Below are positions 11,228 through 21,643 of a DNA stretch of 64,000 bases, piece after piece; positions within the stretch are counted from its first letter, which is position 1; every line of letters starts with the position of its first letter. Position numbers and translations under genes: made by a program. Below the pieces are notes generated by a model. It saw nothing but the letters and a program-made list of their open reading frames with translations. It was not told where the DNA came from and ran no database searches. This DNA comes from Spongilla lacustris (lineage: Eukaryota; Porifera; Demospongiae; Spongillida; Spongillidae): NCBI GenBank assembly GCA_949361645.1, contig OX442422.1:8031534-8095533 (forward strand), given 5' to 3'.

Positions 11228-14200
11228 TCAAAGACGGAAGACGTAAGAGTCACTGTGTGTGATGTAGCGCACCCAGCGATAGGGGGTCACCGACAGCTGC
11301 CCCTTCTCAAACACCCTCAGAGACTTGATCTGCAGGCCTGAACATAGGTACATGGGGATCTCAAAGTCCAGACTAATGGCGTTTATCTCCTTTCTAGCAG
11401 CTTTGCTCATTTCCGAGAGAGACAGCTATTGGAGAGGGGAGAGAATAAATAAGGAGGGGGAAGGTAGGGGAGGGAGCGAATAATGAGGGGGAAGGGAGCA
11501 GTCCAAATCCAGTCAGCCATAATGCACACTGATACTCTCCTCCACCCCCCACCTTTAGGACCAGTGCCTTCTCTGTTCCTCCCTCTATCTTCTTCAGCTT
11601 CCAGAGGTACACCTTCTCTTGTTGCTTGAACTCAGTCGATAGACCAGGTCCCAGCGGCTCACATGATGCACTACAATAAAGGGGACTCTAAATAATGCAC
11701 ATCATTGAAGGCAAGATATATGACATTGATCACACACAGAACCACTACACCAGAAGTACAATATGGCCAATGCAAGATGTGCAGCCGCACCCTCCATTTT
11801 GTAAGTGCATAGCCCACTGACCTGATGGTCGCCTTGGGAACTGGTATCCTAACAACCACATTGGTGGCTCCACTAGTGAGAGAGTACAGAAAGTGAGGAG
11901 GGAGGAGGAGGGGGGGGGGGGAAAGATGACTTCATAAGTATTAGTGGTTCTAATGCTTACGATGATTTTGCTGGAATCTCACACTTGAGGTGAACAGACA
12001 CTCGCAGAGACCTTAACAGGAATGAGACATAGCAGCGTAGCCAGGCAGTCACATGACTTACTTGGGTACCTCCCCTTCCTCGATGGTGGTGTAGGCCCCA
12101 AAGGGAATGACGTTCTGGAAGTCAGCACTGATGCGGTAGTTCATGAGAGTGAACTATTGACACCAATGGGAGGTAAGAGGGTAAATATTGACACCAAAGG
12201 GAGGTAAGAGGTTAAATATTGACACCACAGGGAGGTAAGAGGGTAAATATTGACACCAATGGGAGATAAGAGGGGATTAACTTATTTCTGATAAAATGGT
12301 TGCTACATTGCCCAGGCACAGCTAGCACACACCTCTCCCTCTGGGGCTACTATGGTCATCATCCTGTCTCTGTCAAATGTCTCCAGCAGTGCATTCTCGT
12401 GGAAGTTGCAATCATCCAATACTACGTTGCCATAGTTACGCATTCCTTCTTGACGTCCAATCACAAGGTCCTCATTCAGACCAATCTGAATATCTGGAGC
12501 ACAAAGGAATTCAAATCAATCCCATAACACCATGATTTAATAACATCTAAATGGCATACATGTACATGTAAGGTGTTCCACTTTTATAAGTGTTACTATT
12601 TAAATAATGCACACTTTATAAAGGCAGCCATAACCTGCTATGACCCATTCCTTATAAGGCTTCATACAAGCAACTCCACCATGTCATGAGGAGGAAGGGA
12701 AGGGGAGGAAGGGAAGGGGAGGAAGGGAAGGGGAGGAAGGGAAAGGGGAGGAAGGGAAGGGGAGGAAGGGAAGGGAAAGGGGAGGAGGAAGTTATGAGAG
12801 CTTACCTGCCGTGCCAGAGAGAAAACTTCTCATCAAGATGCAACCATCCAGGTGTGATCGAAGAACATTTCCCTGTAGATGGTGTAGTGTGGGAGGGGGA
12901 GGAGGTGCATGTGGGAGGGGAGGAGGTGGATGTGGGAGGGGAGGAGGTGAATGTGGGAGGGGGAGTATGTGCAACTGCATAATAACCCCTTCAGCACTAA
13001 CATTTGGTGCTATCAACACAGTCAGCCTCTCCAGGACATCAATGAACAGTTCGTTCTTCTGCTTCCTCTGCAACAGACCACAGAAGAGTATGAGATAAGA
13101 GCTCATATGTACACCCCCGTGGGGGGGAGGAGGGGGAGGGGGATTAGCTAGCTACATGTAGTGCACTCAGGACTCTAATAAGCGGACAGTTAATGTGTGT
13201 GGTGCGTGCATGTATGAATGTGCATGTACATGTGTGCATGTGGGATGACTATAGCCATACGGAGAGTACAATGAATGGTGTGGGCGTGGCACCTCTGATC
13301 AGAGGGGCGTATCCCACTGTAGTAGGTGAGAGGGGCACATACCATTGAGTCGACTGACAGGGCAATAGGCTTGTTGGCAGCCGAGCTGGGAAGTGTCTTC
13401 TTGTTAGCCACCGAGGTCTCCTTCTCCATCATGACCTCGCAGGGCTCATTGCACACATACGACTTCAGCATCTCTGTGGAGGTGCCTTGAGGGTAGCCAA
13501 AGTCCTACACACACGAGAGGGGTTAAAAGTAACCTAGCAACAACATGACCACAAGGGGGTTGAATAAACTGCTAGCTAAAGGGCTATTTAAATTGATACA
13601 TGTACATGTAAGTCCCATGACCCTACCACACAGCCCCCCCACTATACCACCCACACTATACAACCCCCACAGTCCCCACCCCCACAGTTCCCTCACTATA
13701 CCACCCCCACAGCTCCCCCACACTCCACCCTTCGTGCCAAGTTGATGCACATTTAGGATGTTGTGATGTGCCATTGAGCAAGGAAGTGTACCCAAAACAT
13801 GATGATGTAATGATGATGATGTAATCAAATACAACATGCTCACCAAGACCTCATCCAGAAGTTCATAAATCAGAACAAAGTTAAGTCTAATGGCCTCCTC
13901 ATTCAACAGACCACAGTAATCCTTGCAGAGCCCAGCAATCCTGTGCATGTGTGGTGTGTGTGTGTGTATGTGCATGTGTGGTGTGTGTGTGTATATGTGC
14001 ATGAGAATGGTGTATGTGTGTATATGTGCATGAGAATGGTGTATGTATGTGTGCATATGTGGTGTGTGTATATGTGCATGTGTGTGTGCATATGTGCATG
14101 TGTGGTGTGTGTATTTGTGCATGTATGGTGTGTTATGTGTGTGTGCATGGGTGTGTGTGTGCGTGTTTGTGCATGTGTGTGTTTGTGCATCGTGGTGTGT

Positions 14201-14810
14201 GCATGTGTGTGTGCGTATGTGTGTGTGGTATGTATGTATGTGTTAGGGAGGACGGGGTGACAATAAACTATTCCATCGGAGTGTACATGTATACGGTTAC
14301 GATCTGCCACGCCCCCTACATAACAAACAACACACACTCACCTTATCAACAGCTCCAGGGCAAGAGCTGGGGCAACGTTAAATTTCGTAGCTCCCACAAA
14401 AAACAGCCCGTTCCTCCGGACGTACACGAAATGGACTCCATCGGTACTCTCCTGTTGGCGGGACGGGACCCAGTGTCGGGCGCAGTGACTATATACACAC
14501 TAGCAGGCTTCCTTAGCTTACTATGGCCGGGGGTGGTAGGGTGTCCTTAGAGTCCTTCCACGTCTTGACCTGCTTGAAGAAGAGCTCCGGTGTGGATTTG
14601 GGCGCGTCCCCTCTGTCTGGAGTCCGAAGGTCAAGGAGGCTACTAGTACGTACGTACGCACACTCGAGACGAAAAAATAATGGCACCCCCCCGCTTAACG
14701 ACACGTATATACAGCTACATAAAAACCTGCTCCCTGGAGATGTTAAGGATACAGTCCCTGAAGACGATAGTGTCCCCTCTGGCGGACAAGATGAAGAACT
14801 GTGACAGCAT
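11228..14810 (-). CDS. AP4M1: AP-4 adaptor complex subunit mu
   Basis: Complete 13-exon gene of 441 codons, close to the usual length of about 450: 14810-14753, 14616-14522, 14451-14342, 13940-13844, 13504-13343, 13067-13002, 12872-12806, 12493-12333, 12153-12062, 12011-11961, 11872-11822, 11670-11553 and 11425-11228. All junctions are GT-AG and in phase. The N-terminal longin-like part starts MLSQFFILSARGD and continues with YELLDEVLDFGYPQGTSTEM, typical of mu chains. The C-terminal mu homology domain ends RWVRYITHSDSYVFRL, closest to AP-4 mu in my reading. The product binds Tyr-based sorting signals on cargo leaving the trans-Golgi network. The gene is divergent from the ASPP gene, sharing a 53-bp gap. 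Several introns carry tandem arrays against their splice sites. Confidence 0.92.
12154..12275. repeat. 31-bp array abutting an AP-4 mu acceptor
   Basis: Four copies of ttgacaccaatgggaggtaa plus gagggtaaata lie directly upstream (in minus-strand sense) of the acceptor of the exon starting at 12153. Each copy therefore repeats the pre-acceptor sequence GGTGTCAATA and its pyrimidine tract. Confidence 0.8.
12686..12790. repeat. Purine-rich GGAGGAAGGGAAG array
   Basis: Repeats of ggaggaagggaagg, about 13-15 bp per unit, lie in the AP-4 mu intron just downstream of the donor at 12805. On the gene's sense strand the array is a pyrimidine tract. Confidence 0.85.
12895..12962. repeat. Three-copy pyrimidine array before an AP-4 mu acceptor
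   Basis: Three copies of gggaggaggtgnatgtggga lie upstream, in minus sense, of the acceptor at 12873. On the sense strand they are repeated CTCCTCCCC polypyrimidine tracts with CAC steps. Confidence 0.7.
13941..14258. repeat. GT-rich degenerate microsatellite in AP-4 mu intron
   Basis: About 320 bp of gtgtgtgcatatgtgcatg-like sequence fills most of the third intron and runs straight into the acceptor of the exon starting at 13940. Long frames over it on both strands are low-complexity artefacts. Confidence 0.85.
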
Positions 14811-14863
14811 TGCTCAAATCGCACAACCTCGTCCCCACCTATAAATATTAATTCGGTCGTATT
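14811..14863. promoter_or_regulatory. Bidirectional promoter between AP4M1 and ASPP starts
   Basis: Only 53 bp separate the minus-strand ATG of AP-4 mu (14810) from the plus-strand ATG of the ASPP homologue (14864). The gap contains cctataaatattaattcgg, a TATA-like element usable on the plus strand. Both transcripts must either start within or overlap this gap or have an upstream untranslated exon that I do not see. Confidence 0.6.
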
Positions 14864-17800
14864 ATGGAGTTGGAGCCGGAGGATGCCGGATTTAAGGCGG
14901 TAAAATTCAATATTGTTGGACGCCGGTGGCCGCTGTTCTCCATCTCTCTGGACGTGTGTCCCGAAGACACTTGCATAGACGTCATCGATGAGCTGCTCAG
15001 CTACCTCGTAGAGGGATCGGACCGGCCTTTGCGGTTGCACCTTTACGAATGCTGGAGGGGGCGCGGTGAGCTATAAAACGGCGCCAAAAAAAATTAATTT
15101 GTGCATATGTGTGTTTAAATGCCACACCCTTTGTTGCAGAGCGGAGAGTACGTAATAACGAAAAGGTGCTGGAGCTGGTGAGAGGATGGGGTTGTCCTGG
15201 CAACTTCAAGCTCGTAGGGCGGGTCGTCAACGATTGCAGCAAAACCAAGAAAAAGAAAAGTAAATGCTGCTCAGTTCTGATCGTTTTAAGAACGGCATAA
15301 TTTCACTGCCTGCTTGAATCCGACAGAGCCACCACCGGATGTGCGCAAATTGACAGAATGGGATACTTTCAGCGGAGCAAGACATAACACAAAAGTACAT
15401 AAATGGCGTCTATAAACTTCCTTCTCCGCTTTCACCCCTACCCCCCTCTCTGTTATATCACCACACCAACACCCTCCTTTGCTTACTTGCAATTCTATTT
15501 GTTGCTCACCAGACGTTGGTGAAGGTAAGAGATGCACTGAGAAGACTGGCCACCCAGAAGCAGATGGAACTGGACTCTGTGATGCTGGAGAGGTTAAAGA
15601 CCCGCGGACCCCTGTGGGGGCCACGTGACCCCATAGCCCCCCAGGAGGAGGAGCTGGAGAGACTCAGGAGGGACAACCTCAAGATTGGTATGTACAGGGG
15701 GGGGGGGGGGGGGGGGGGAGAGGGTACCTTAACTGGTCATATTGAAGGCTTTTAAAAATTACTTCACCCCTCTTAAATCATTGTAGCCACGGACATTACT
15801 GACCTCGACATTGTCTGCAGTGACCTGTCCAATCAGATTGAGGCAGCCCGCCAGCGGGAGCAGAAGTTGCAGCAGAAGCTTGTCGCTGCCCAGAAAGAGA
15901 TCAGTCTTGTGGGGCAGAGAGTGGGCGTGATGCAGGAGCAAGCAGCGACTGAACTCAATGCCCTAAGAGCTGACCTGGAAGTAAGCCTTTCCTCTGGTAC
16001 TAGAAGTAAGCCTTTCCTCTGGTACTTTCCTCTGGTACTAGAAGTAAGCCTTTCCTCTGGTACTAGAAGTAAGCCTTTCCTCTGGTACTAGAAGTAAGCC
16101 TTTCCTCTGGTATTAGAAGTAAGCCTTTCCTCTGGTACTAGAAGTAAGCCTTTCCTCTGGTACTAGAAGTAAGCCTTTCCTCTGGTACTAGAAGTAAGCC
16201 TTTCCTCTGGTACTAGAAGTAAGCCTTTTCTCTGGTACTAGAAGTAAGCCTTTCCTCTGGTACTCTTTTTAAGAGCAGAACTGATGCAGTATGTTCACAT
16301 GTGCTGGTTTACATATCCGATACAATACAGTATGTTCACATGTGCTGGTTAACATCCGATACAATACTGTCCTATAGGTGTGGCTCTGTGTGCAGTGTAA
16401 TGGGATGGTTGGCTTTGTGCTTAGTGTATCACTCCCTTCTGTAGCAACAAGATCAGCTGAGTACCTTACTGAGGAGCAAACTTCAGTTACTACAAGATGG
16501 GCCATCAAAGCAAGGCTCTAAAGCCTCTAATCCATTGGCCCAAGATCGACCTTCAAAGCAAATGTCCAACTCATTGAACCAAGACGGACCCTCAAAGCTA
16601 AGGTCTAATCAATTGCTTCAAATTGGGTTTCCCCCATTGGTGCAGCATTCTGAGGGTAAGGTTCGATCAGCTTCATCACCTGAAGGTCCACCAGCCATGC
16701 CTGGTTTGGAGACCAACAGAACGCCATCAGCCATGCCTGGTGTAGAGACCAACAGCACACCATCTGCCATCCCTGGTGTGGAGCCCAACAGAACACCTTC
16801 AGCTGTAAAGCAGAGACAGTCAAGCCTGTTTGCTGCCCGGATGAGGAAGCTGATGGAGGAGGAGGAGATGACGTTCAAGATGAAGGAACATGATGGGAGT
16901 GGCCTGAGTGGGAGTGGCTACAGAAGGAAGCTTGACTTTGATCATGAACAGGCAGAACAGCTTATGTTGACCCCCTCCCACACCCCCTCCCACGCCCCTA
17001 CCATGACCCAAACAGTCCATTCCACACCATTACATCATCTGGAAGGTCCCGATACAGTCAAGGAGCGAGTTTGGTATCTGAACACATCACAGGATGAGCT
17101 AAAAGGTACGTACACCCACTTCATATCTAACCACGCCCACTACATTATATAACCGCGCCCACCTCACTTGTAATCGTGTCTTATATGACCATCTGTAACC
17201 ACACCCTCCTCCACTGTTCACTACATGTATAACCCCCACTAACAATGTCACCACATCACAGCAACCACCCACCTCCTGCGATTTGACCATGCTGCGAAAG
17301 AGGGCGTGGCCTCACAAGAGGGTGTGGCCTCACAAGAGGGTGTGGCCTCACAAGAGGGAGGCGCCTCCCAACAGATGCTCTTGCCCACTGAGGAGGACAG
17401 GCTGTGGTACCTGAGCACGTCGCAGGACGAAAGGGGAAGCTTGGGTCCCCCCAGCACCCAGGGCTCCCTCCTCCCCCTCACACGGGAGGGGCCATCTCCA
17501 TCTCGCAAGCCTCACAGTCGCCCCAGCAAGCCCCGCCCCCCGAAGCGCGTGAGGTTCAGGGCAGACGCCATCATCCTTGACGTGGCCTTGGAGGGACAGC
17601 TTAATGTGCTCCAGCAGTGTGTGAGGGAGGTGGGCCTTTAATAACTTCTTCAATAACTACTAATAATAATCTAGTACCTTGTACTAAGAAGCAACATTGA
17701 ATTGACTAAACATTTAATAAACATTTAATAGCTTCTAATAACATTTCTTGAGACTAATAACATTATTTTAATCACTTTCTACCAATACCAAATACTTAAT

Positions 17801-19772
17801 GTTTAACATCTACTAGTACTAATAACATTTAATAACTTCTGCCCCTCCCTTCCAGCTTGGGTCTTGCTCTGTTGCTAGCAACAAAGGGTTAACCTGTTTA
17901 CACAATGCTGCCTGCTCCGGCAGTCTGGGGACTGTCCAGTATCTTGTTGAAATGGGATGTGATGTCAACGCGCAAGATGTGGACAAATGGTATGAACAGT
18001 GGGTGGGGCTGGCTGGTTGTTACCATGGAATCGGTAATAATGGTTCCAAAATGCCACTTATCCCCTTCCCAATATACCACTTAACCATCCTCCCTTCCTC
18101 CTCCCCAGTACATCACCTATCTCCCCACCCCTTCCTCTTCCCCAGTACATCACCTATCTCCCCACCCCTTCCTCTTCCCCAGTATGTCACTTATCTCCCC
18201 ACCCCTTCCTCCTCCCCAGTACATCACTTATCTCCCCACCCCTTCCTCCTCCCCAGTACATCACCTATCTCCCCACCCCTTCCTCTTCCCCAGTATGTCA
18301 CTTATCTCCCCACCCCTTCCTCCTCCCCAGTACATCACTTATCTCCCACCCCTTCCTCCTCCCCAGTATGTCACTTATCTCCCCACCCCTTCCTCTTCCC
18401 CAGTACATCACCTATCTCCCCACCCCTTCCTCCTCCCCAGTACATCACCTATCTCCCCACCCCTTCCTCTTCCCCAGTATGTCACTTATCTCCCCACCCC
18501 TTCCTCCTCCCCAGTACATCACTTATCTCCCACCCCTTCCTCCTCCCCAGTATGTCACTTATCTCCCCACCCCTTCCTCTTCCCCAGTACATCACCTATC
18601 TCCCCACCCCTTCCTCCTCCCCAGTACATCACCTATCTCCCCACCCCTTCCTCTTCCCCAGTATGTCACTTATCTCCCCACCCCTTCCTCCTCCCCAGTA
18701 CATCACTTATCTCCCACCCCTTCCTCCTCCCCAGTATGTCACTTATCTCCCCACCCCTTCCTCCTCCCCAGTATTTCACTTATCTCCCCACCCCTTCCTC
18801 CTCCCCAGTGCATCACTTATCTCCCACCCCTTCCTCCTCCCCAGTATGTCACTTATCTCCCCACCCCTTCCTCCTCCCCAGTATGTCACTTATCTCCCCA
18901 CCCCTTCCTCCTCCCCAGTGCATCACTTATCTCCCCACCCCTTCCTCCTCCCCAGGACACCACTCCACTGTGCAGCTGCATATAGTCATCTTGGGGTCAC
19001 CCGGTACCTTGTTCAAAATGGCGGGGCCATCTTCATGGAGACGTCCTCTGGGGAGAATGCACTGCAGATAGCCACAAATGAGTGCAATGATGTCTACACC
19101 CAGAGCAGCCAGGAGACCCTTGGATATCTCCGTGGTATGCCACGTGCATGAATATACATTATGAATTATGTGTAGGCATATGTACATGTATGTGTACATG
19201 TATGTGTACAGGTATGTGTACATGTATGTGTACATGTATGTGTACATGTATGTGTACAGGTTGTGTACATGTATGTGTACATGTATGTGTACATGTATGT
19301 GTACATGTATGTGTACATGTAAGTGTACAGGTATGTGTACATGTACATGTATGTGTACTTGTATACATACATGGCATGCCTCTGTGAATGTGTATATGTG
19401 TAGGGGATGGGGCACTTTTACCCTAAGTCATCATGTATGAATCTATAAGTAAAGGGTCTTGGGACATCTGAGATTAAGGGGTGGGTTAATAAAATTAAAC
19501 TGATGCTAAATCTTTATCCCTGCCTAAATGATTTTGCAGGTGTTTATGATTCAGTGGGTGTGGCCAACAAGGGGTTGGTCTATGCACTGTTTGCGCACCG
19601 CTCAGAGAACAGTGAAGAACTCAGCTTTGAAGAGGGAGACATCCTCATGGTGTGGGATAGGGGAGGAGGCTCCCATGGCAACCAGTGGTGGTTGGCAGAG
19701 TGTAACGGCTTGGAAGGACTTGTTCCATGCACACATCTGGGAGTTGCTGGCCGATACAGAGTACCACTCTAG
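14864..19772 (+). CDS. ASPP-family p53-binding/PP1-regulatory protein
   Basis: Complete 10-exon gene of 777 residues: 14864-15065, 15140-15259, 15327-15394, 15513-15687, 15787-15980, 16445-17105, 17262-17629, 17856-17989, 18956-19134, 19540-19772. All joins are in phase. The N-terminus (residues about 1-100) resembles a Ras-association/ubiquitin-like fold. Exons 4-5 form a coiled coil (EAARQREQKLQQKLVAAQKE). A long Ser/Pro-rich middle follows. The C-terminal block has the family order: PP1-docking RVRF within KRVRFRADAIILDVALEG, two visible ankyrin repeats (GLTCLHNAACSGS; WTPLHCAAAYSHLG) and an SH3 domain (LVYALFAHRSENSEELSFEE ... WWLAECNGLEGLVP). Family members bind p53-type factors through the ankyrin-SH3 face and target PP1. 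The gene is shorter than vertebrate ASPP1/2 (about 1,100 residues). Two introns contain splice-site arrays. Confidence 0.92.
15981..16265 (+). repeat. 25-bp array of repeated 5' splice sites in ASPP intron 5
   Basis: The exon ends CTGGAA at 15980 and the intron starts gtaagcctttcctctggtac. A 25-bp unit ending tagaa then repeats it, so GAA/gtaagcc occurs 11 times up to about 16250. Each copy is a near-consensus donor in the same relation to a preceding GAA. Confidence 0.9.
18088..18955 (+). repeat. About 36-bp array of repeated 3' splice sites in ASPP intron 8
   Basis: The intron between the two ankyrin exons is almost wholly made of a unit ccccaccccttcctcctccc-cag-t followed by a variable tgtcacttatct or catcacttatct. 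Every unit (more than 20) has a long polypyrimidine tract ending in CAG. The last copy is the real acceptor at 18955. Open frames of 200-400 codons across it are artefacts of the repeat period. Confidence 0.92.
19166..19370. repeat. 12-bp gtatgtgtacat array in ASPP intron 9
   Basis: About 16 copies of a 12-bp unit, gtatgtgtacat, lie in the last ASPP intron. The unit is near-palindromic, so frames appear on both strands. Confidence 0.9.
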
Positions 19773-20046
19773 CACACTATTGTTGTGCATAGTCTTTGTA
19801 TGATGGGGTGCTATTTTTGGATTGATTTCTGAATTAATCGCAGCAAATTGTGTGTGCACATGCTGTGGGATTTGGTTGTGAGAGACAGCCGCATATGTCA
19901 CACTCATGGTACGTCCACTGAAGCCATTTATACTTTCAAAGTCCCTGACACAGACATGCACACTACACACACGCACCACATGCACATAAATGTTATTGTA
20001 CACACACAAACAAAATACAGTCTACCCGACAGTGAGATAATTCGCG
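19773..20046. other. ASPP 3' flank
   Basis: Non-coding sequence after the ASPP stop codon. A clear AATAAA is not evident close to the stop. I see no other gene. Confidence 0.35.
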
Positions 20047-21206
20047 TAGGGTCAATTAAGTAGTGTTCGCCACCCGCGAGTACCGATATCGGTATTCTTA
20101 CATATTAAAAAAAAAGGACGGGTAGTGCTTCAAACATACTTGGTTTCAAGAGATCCTCAGTCCTTATTCTACACTATTATCGCTTTGTTTCTCCAAAAAA
20201 GTGTTCCAAACAAAATAAAACAGTGGTTTTATCCAATTAAGCGTATTTCAGGTATATCCCTGTTGGGCTTTCGCCACGTCGATTTTGGAGTGTTCGCCAC
20301 CCCCTGTATTTCGTTGTTGCGAAGTGTAACAAAAGTGGTTTTTACATAGGACGTTGCTAAAACAAGTAAGCTTGTTCACTGTAACCCTTTAAACGCCCTG
20401 GGAGTCTTTCTTTGCGATGCTGTATTTTTTTTAGATAGAGCGGCTTCCATTTGTACATCCGTGGCTTGCAGTTAGTTAAAACATACAGATCCAAGGGCTC
20501 GAGTTGGCTCAAGCAACTGAACTGAGTTTAATTAGAAATCCAGAAACAAAAAGAAACCATTTGAAGCATGAAAAAATATATATTTATGCACATCCCATTC
20601 TGTGTGTATGGGAAAGAAGGCCACGCCCCCATGGCGAACACTCCTTCCCAACATGAACAGCTTACAGTACTTATATATAATTGGTAGCAAACATTTATAG
20701 GCCTAATGGTAGCTATTTTGGCTATTCTCACTTCATCATTTCAGAAAGTTTGAGTAGTCGCCAGGGGTGGCGACTACTGCTTAATAGCGTAATTTACGAT
20801 TGGAGTCTCCGCCACCCACCCTAATTCCCAAGCTAGTAAGTTTCATAACAAATAGAACTACATATATTGTACAGAAATCACCACTCTTCTCTAATAACAA
20901 GATTTTAAACAGATCATGACTACGTATTTTACGGACAGCGACTTGCACCAGGTAAACACACTTCCAATTGCGCGTTGTTTACCGCACCACTTTTGCCGAA
21001 AATTGAGGTAGCTTAGTTTTTGATTTTTTTTTTGTAAGAACCGAAATAACTAATAGAACTTCAATTGTGGGCCGTAAACACAGACTCCATGTACTAATAT
21101 TTCCATATTTTGCTGCGATATTAAAACGTCAGGTAAGCCCTAGCGCCGCGTTTGAAGTTAAGGGTGGCGAACACTCCCCCCTGGCGAAATTACCTTAATT
21201 TACCCT
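20047..21206. mobile_element. Non-autonomous DNA transposon (GTTCGCCACC family)
   Basis: The left end tagggtcaattaagtagtg followed by ttcgccaccc is matched, inverted, by the right end gggtggcgaacactc ... aattaccttaatttaccct. Internal sub-repeats of tcgccaggggtggcga occur near 20757. It is about 1.16 kb with no transposase. Flanking TA dinucleotides are possible target duplications, but the exact ends are uncertain. Confidence 0.6.
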
Positions 21207-21399
21207 AGCTTACATGCCTTCGCGTTAGTAGTACCATAGATTAGGTTATTAATAAATGGTAGTACGTACGTTCAGAGATAATAATTATATAGATAATATT
21301 ATATCTACATGTATAATTATAATTATTATCTCCGGTAATCAGCATTCTATATGGTCAAAAATAGCGGAACACAAAAAAAAAAAAGCGAATGAGTCAAAT

Positions 21400-21643
21400 G
21401 ACGTATTGGAAAACGCGACTGATCGTTAACTCAGTTTTGCTCTCATTATCATCTTTGCTTTAATACATAAATATCTATTAGCGTATATCATGCACATGCG
21501 CAAAAGGGGCGGGTAGTATATTGAAATAGGAAACGCGTCACGTGTGCTTTGACACACCATACTAGTATCACCACAATCCGCCGGCTGTTGGAGTCAAAAC
21601 CGGGTTACCCTGCTAGAAATCGACTGCAGTACTTTCAAATCAG
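21400..21643 (+). promoter_or_regulatory. Promoter and 5' exon of PARP-like gene copy 1
   Basis: The segment gaaatcgactgcagtacttt followed by a CAG/gtacat donor at 21643 is nearly identical to 40506-40537 upstream of the second PARP-like locus, including the preceding cgcgtcacgtg. Conservation of the exon end and its donor at both loci suggests a shared first exon, probably untranslated. Confidence 0.5.

Noticed and set aside
13523..14337. Long frames on both strands with HTHTH or VCVYV composition
   Set aside because: Microsatellite in an AP-4 mu intron. The real exon is only 13844-13940.
17952..19151. 399-codon open frame rich in SSPVHHLSPHPF
   Set aside because: It is the ASPP intron array read through; the repeat period keeps frames open. 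Only its two ends are real exons.
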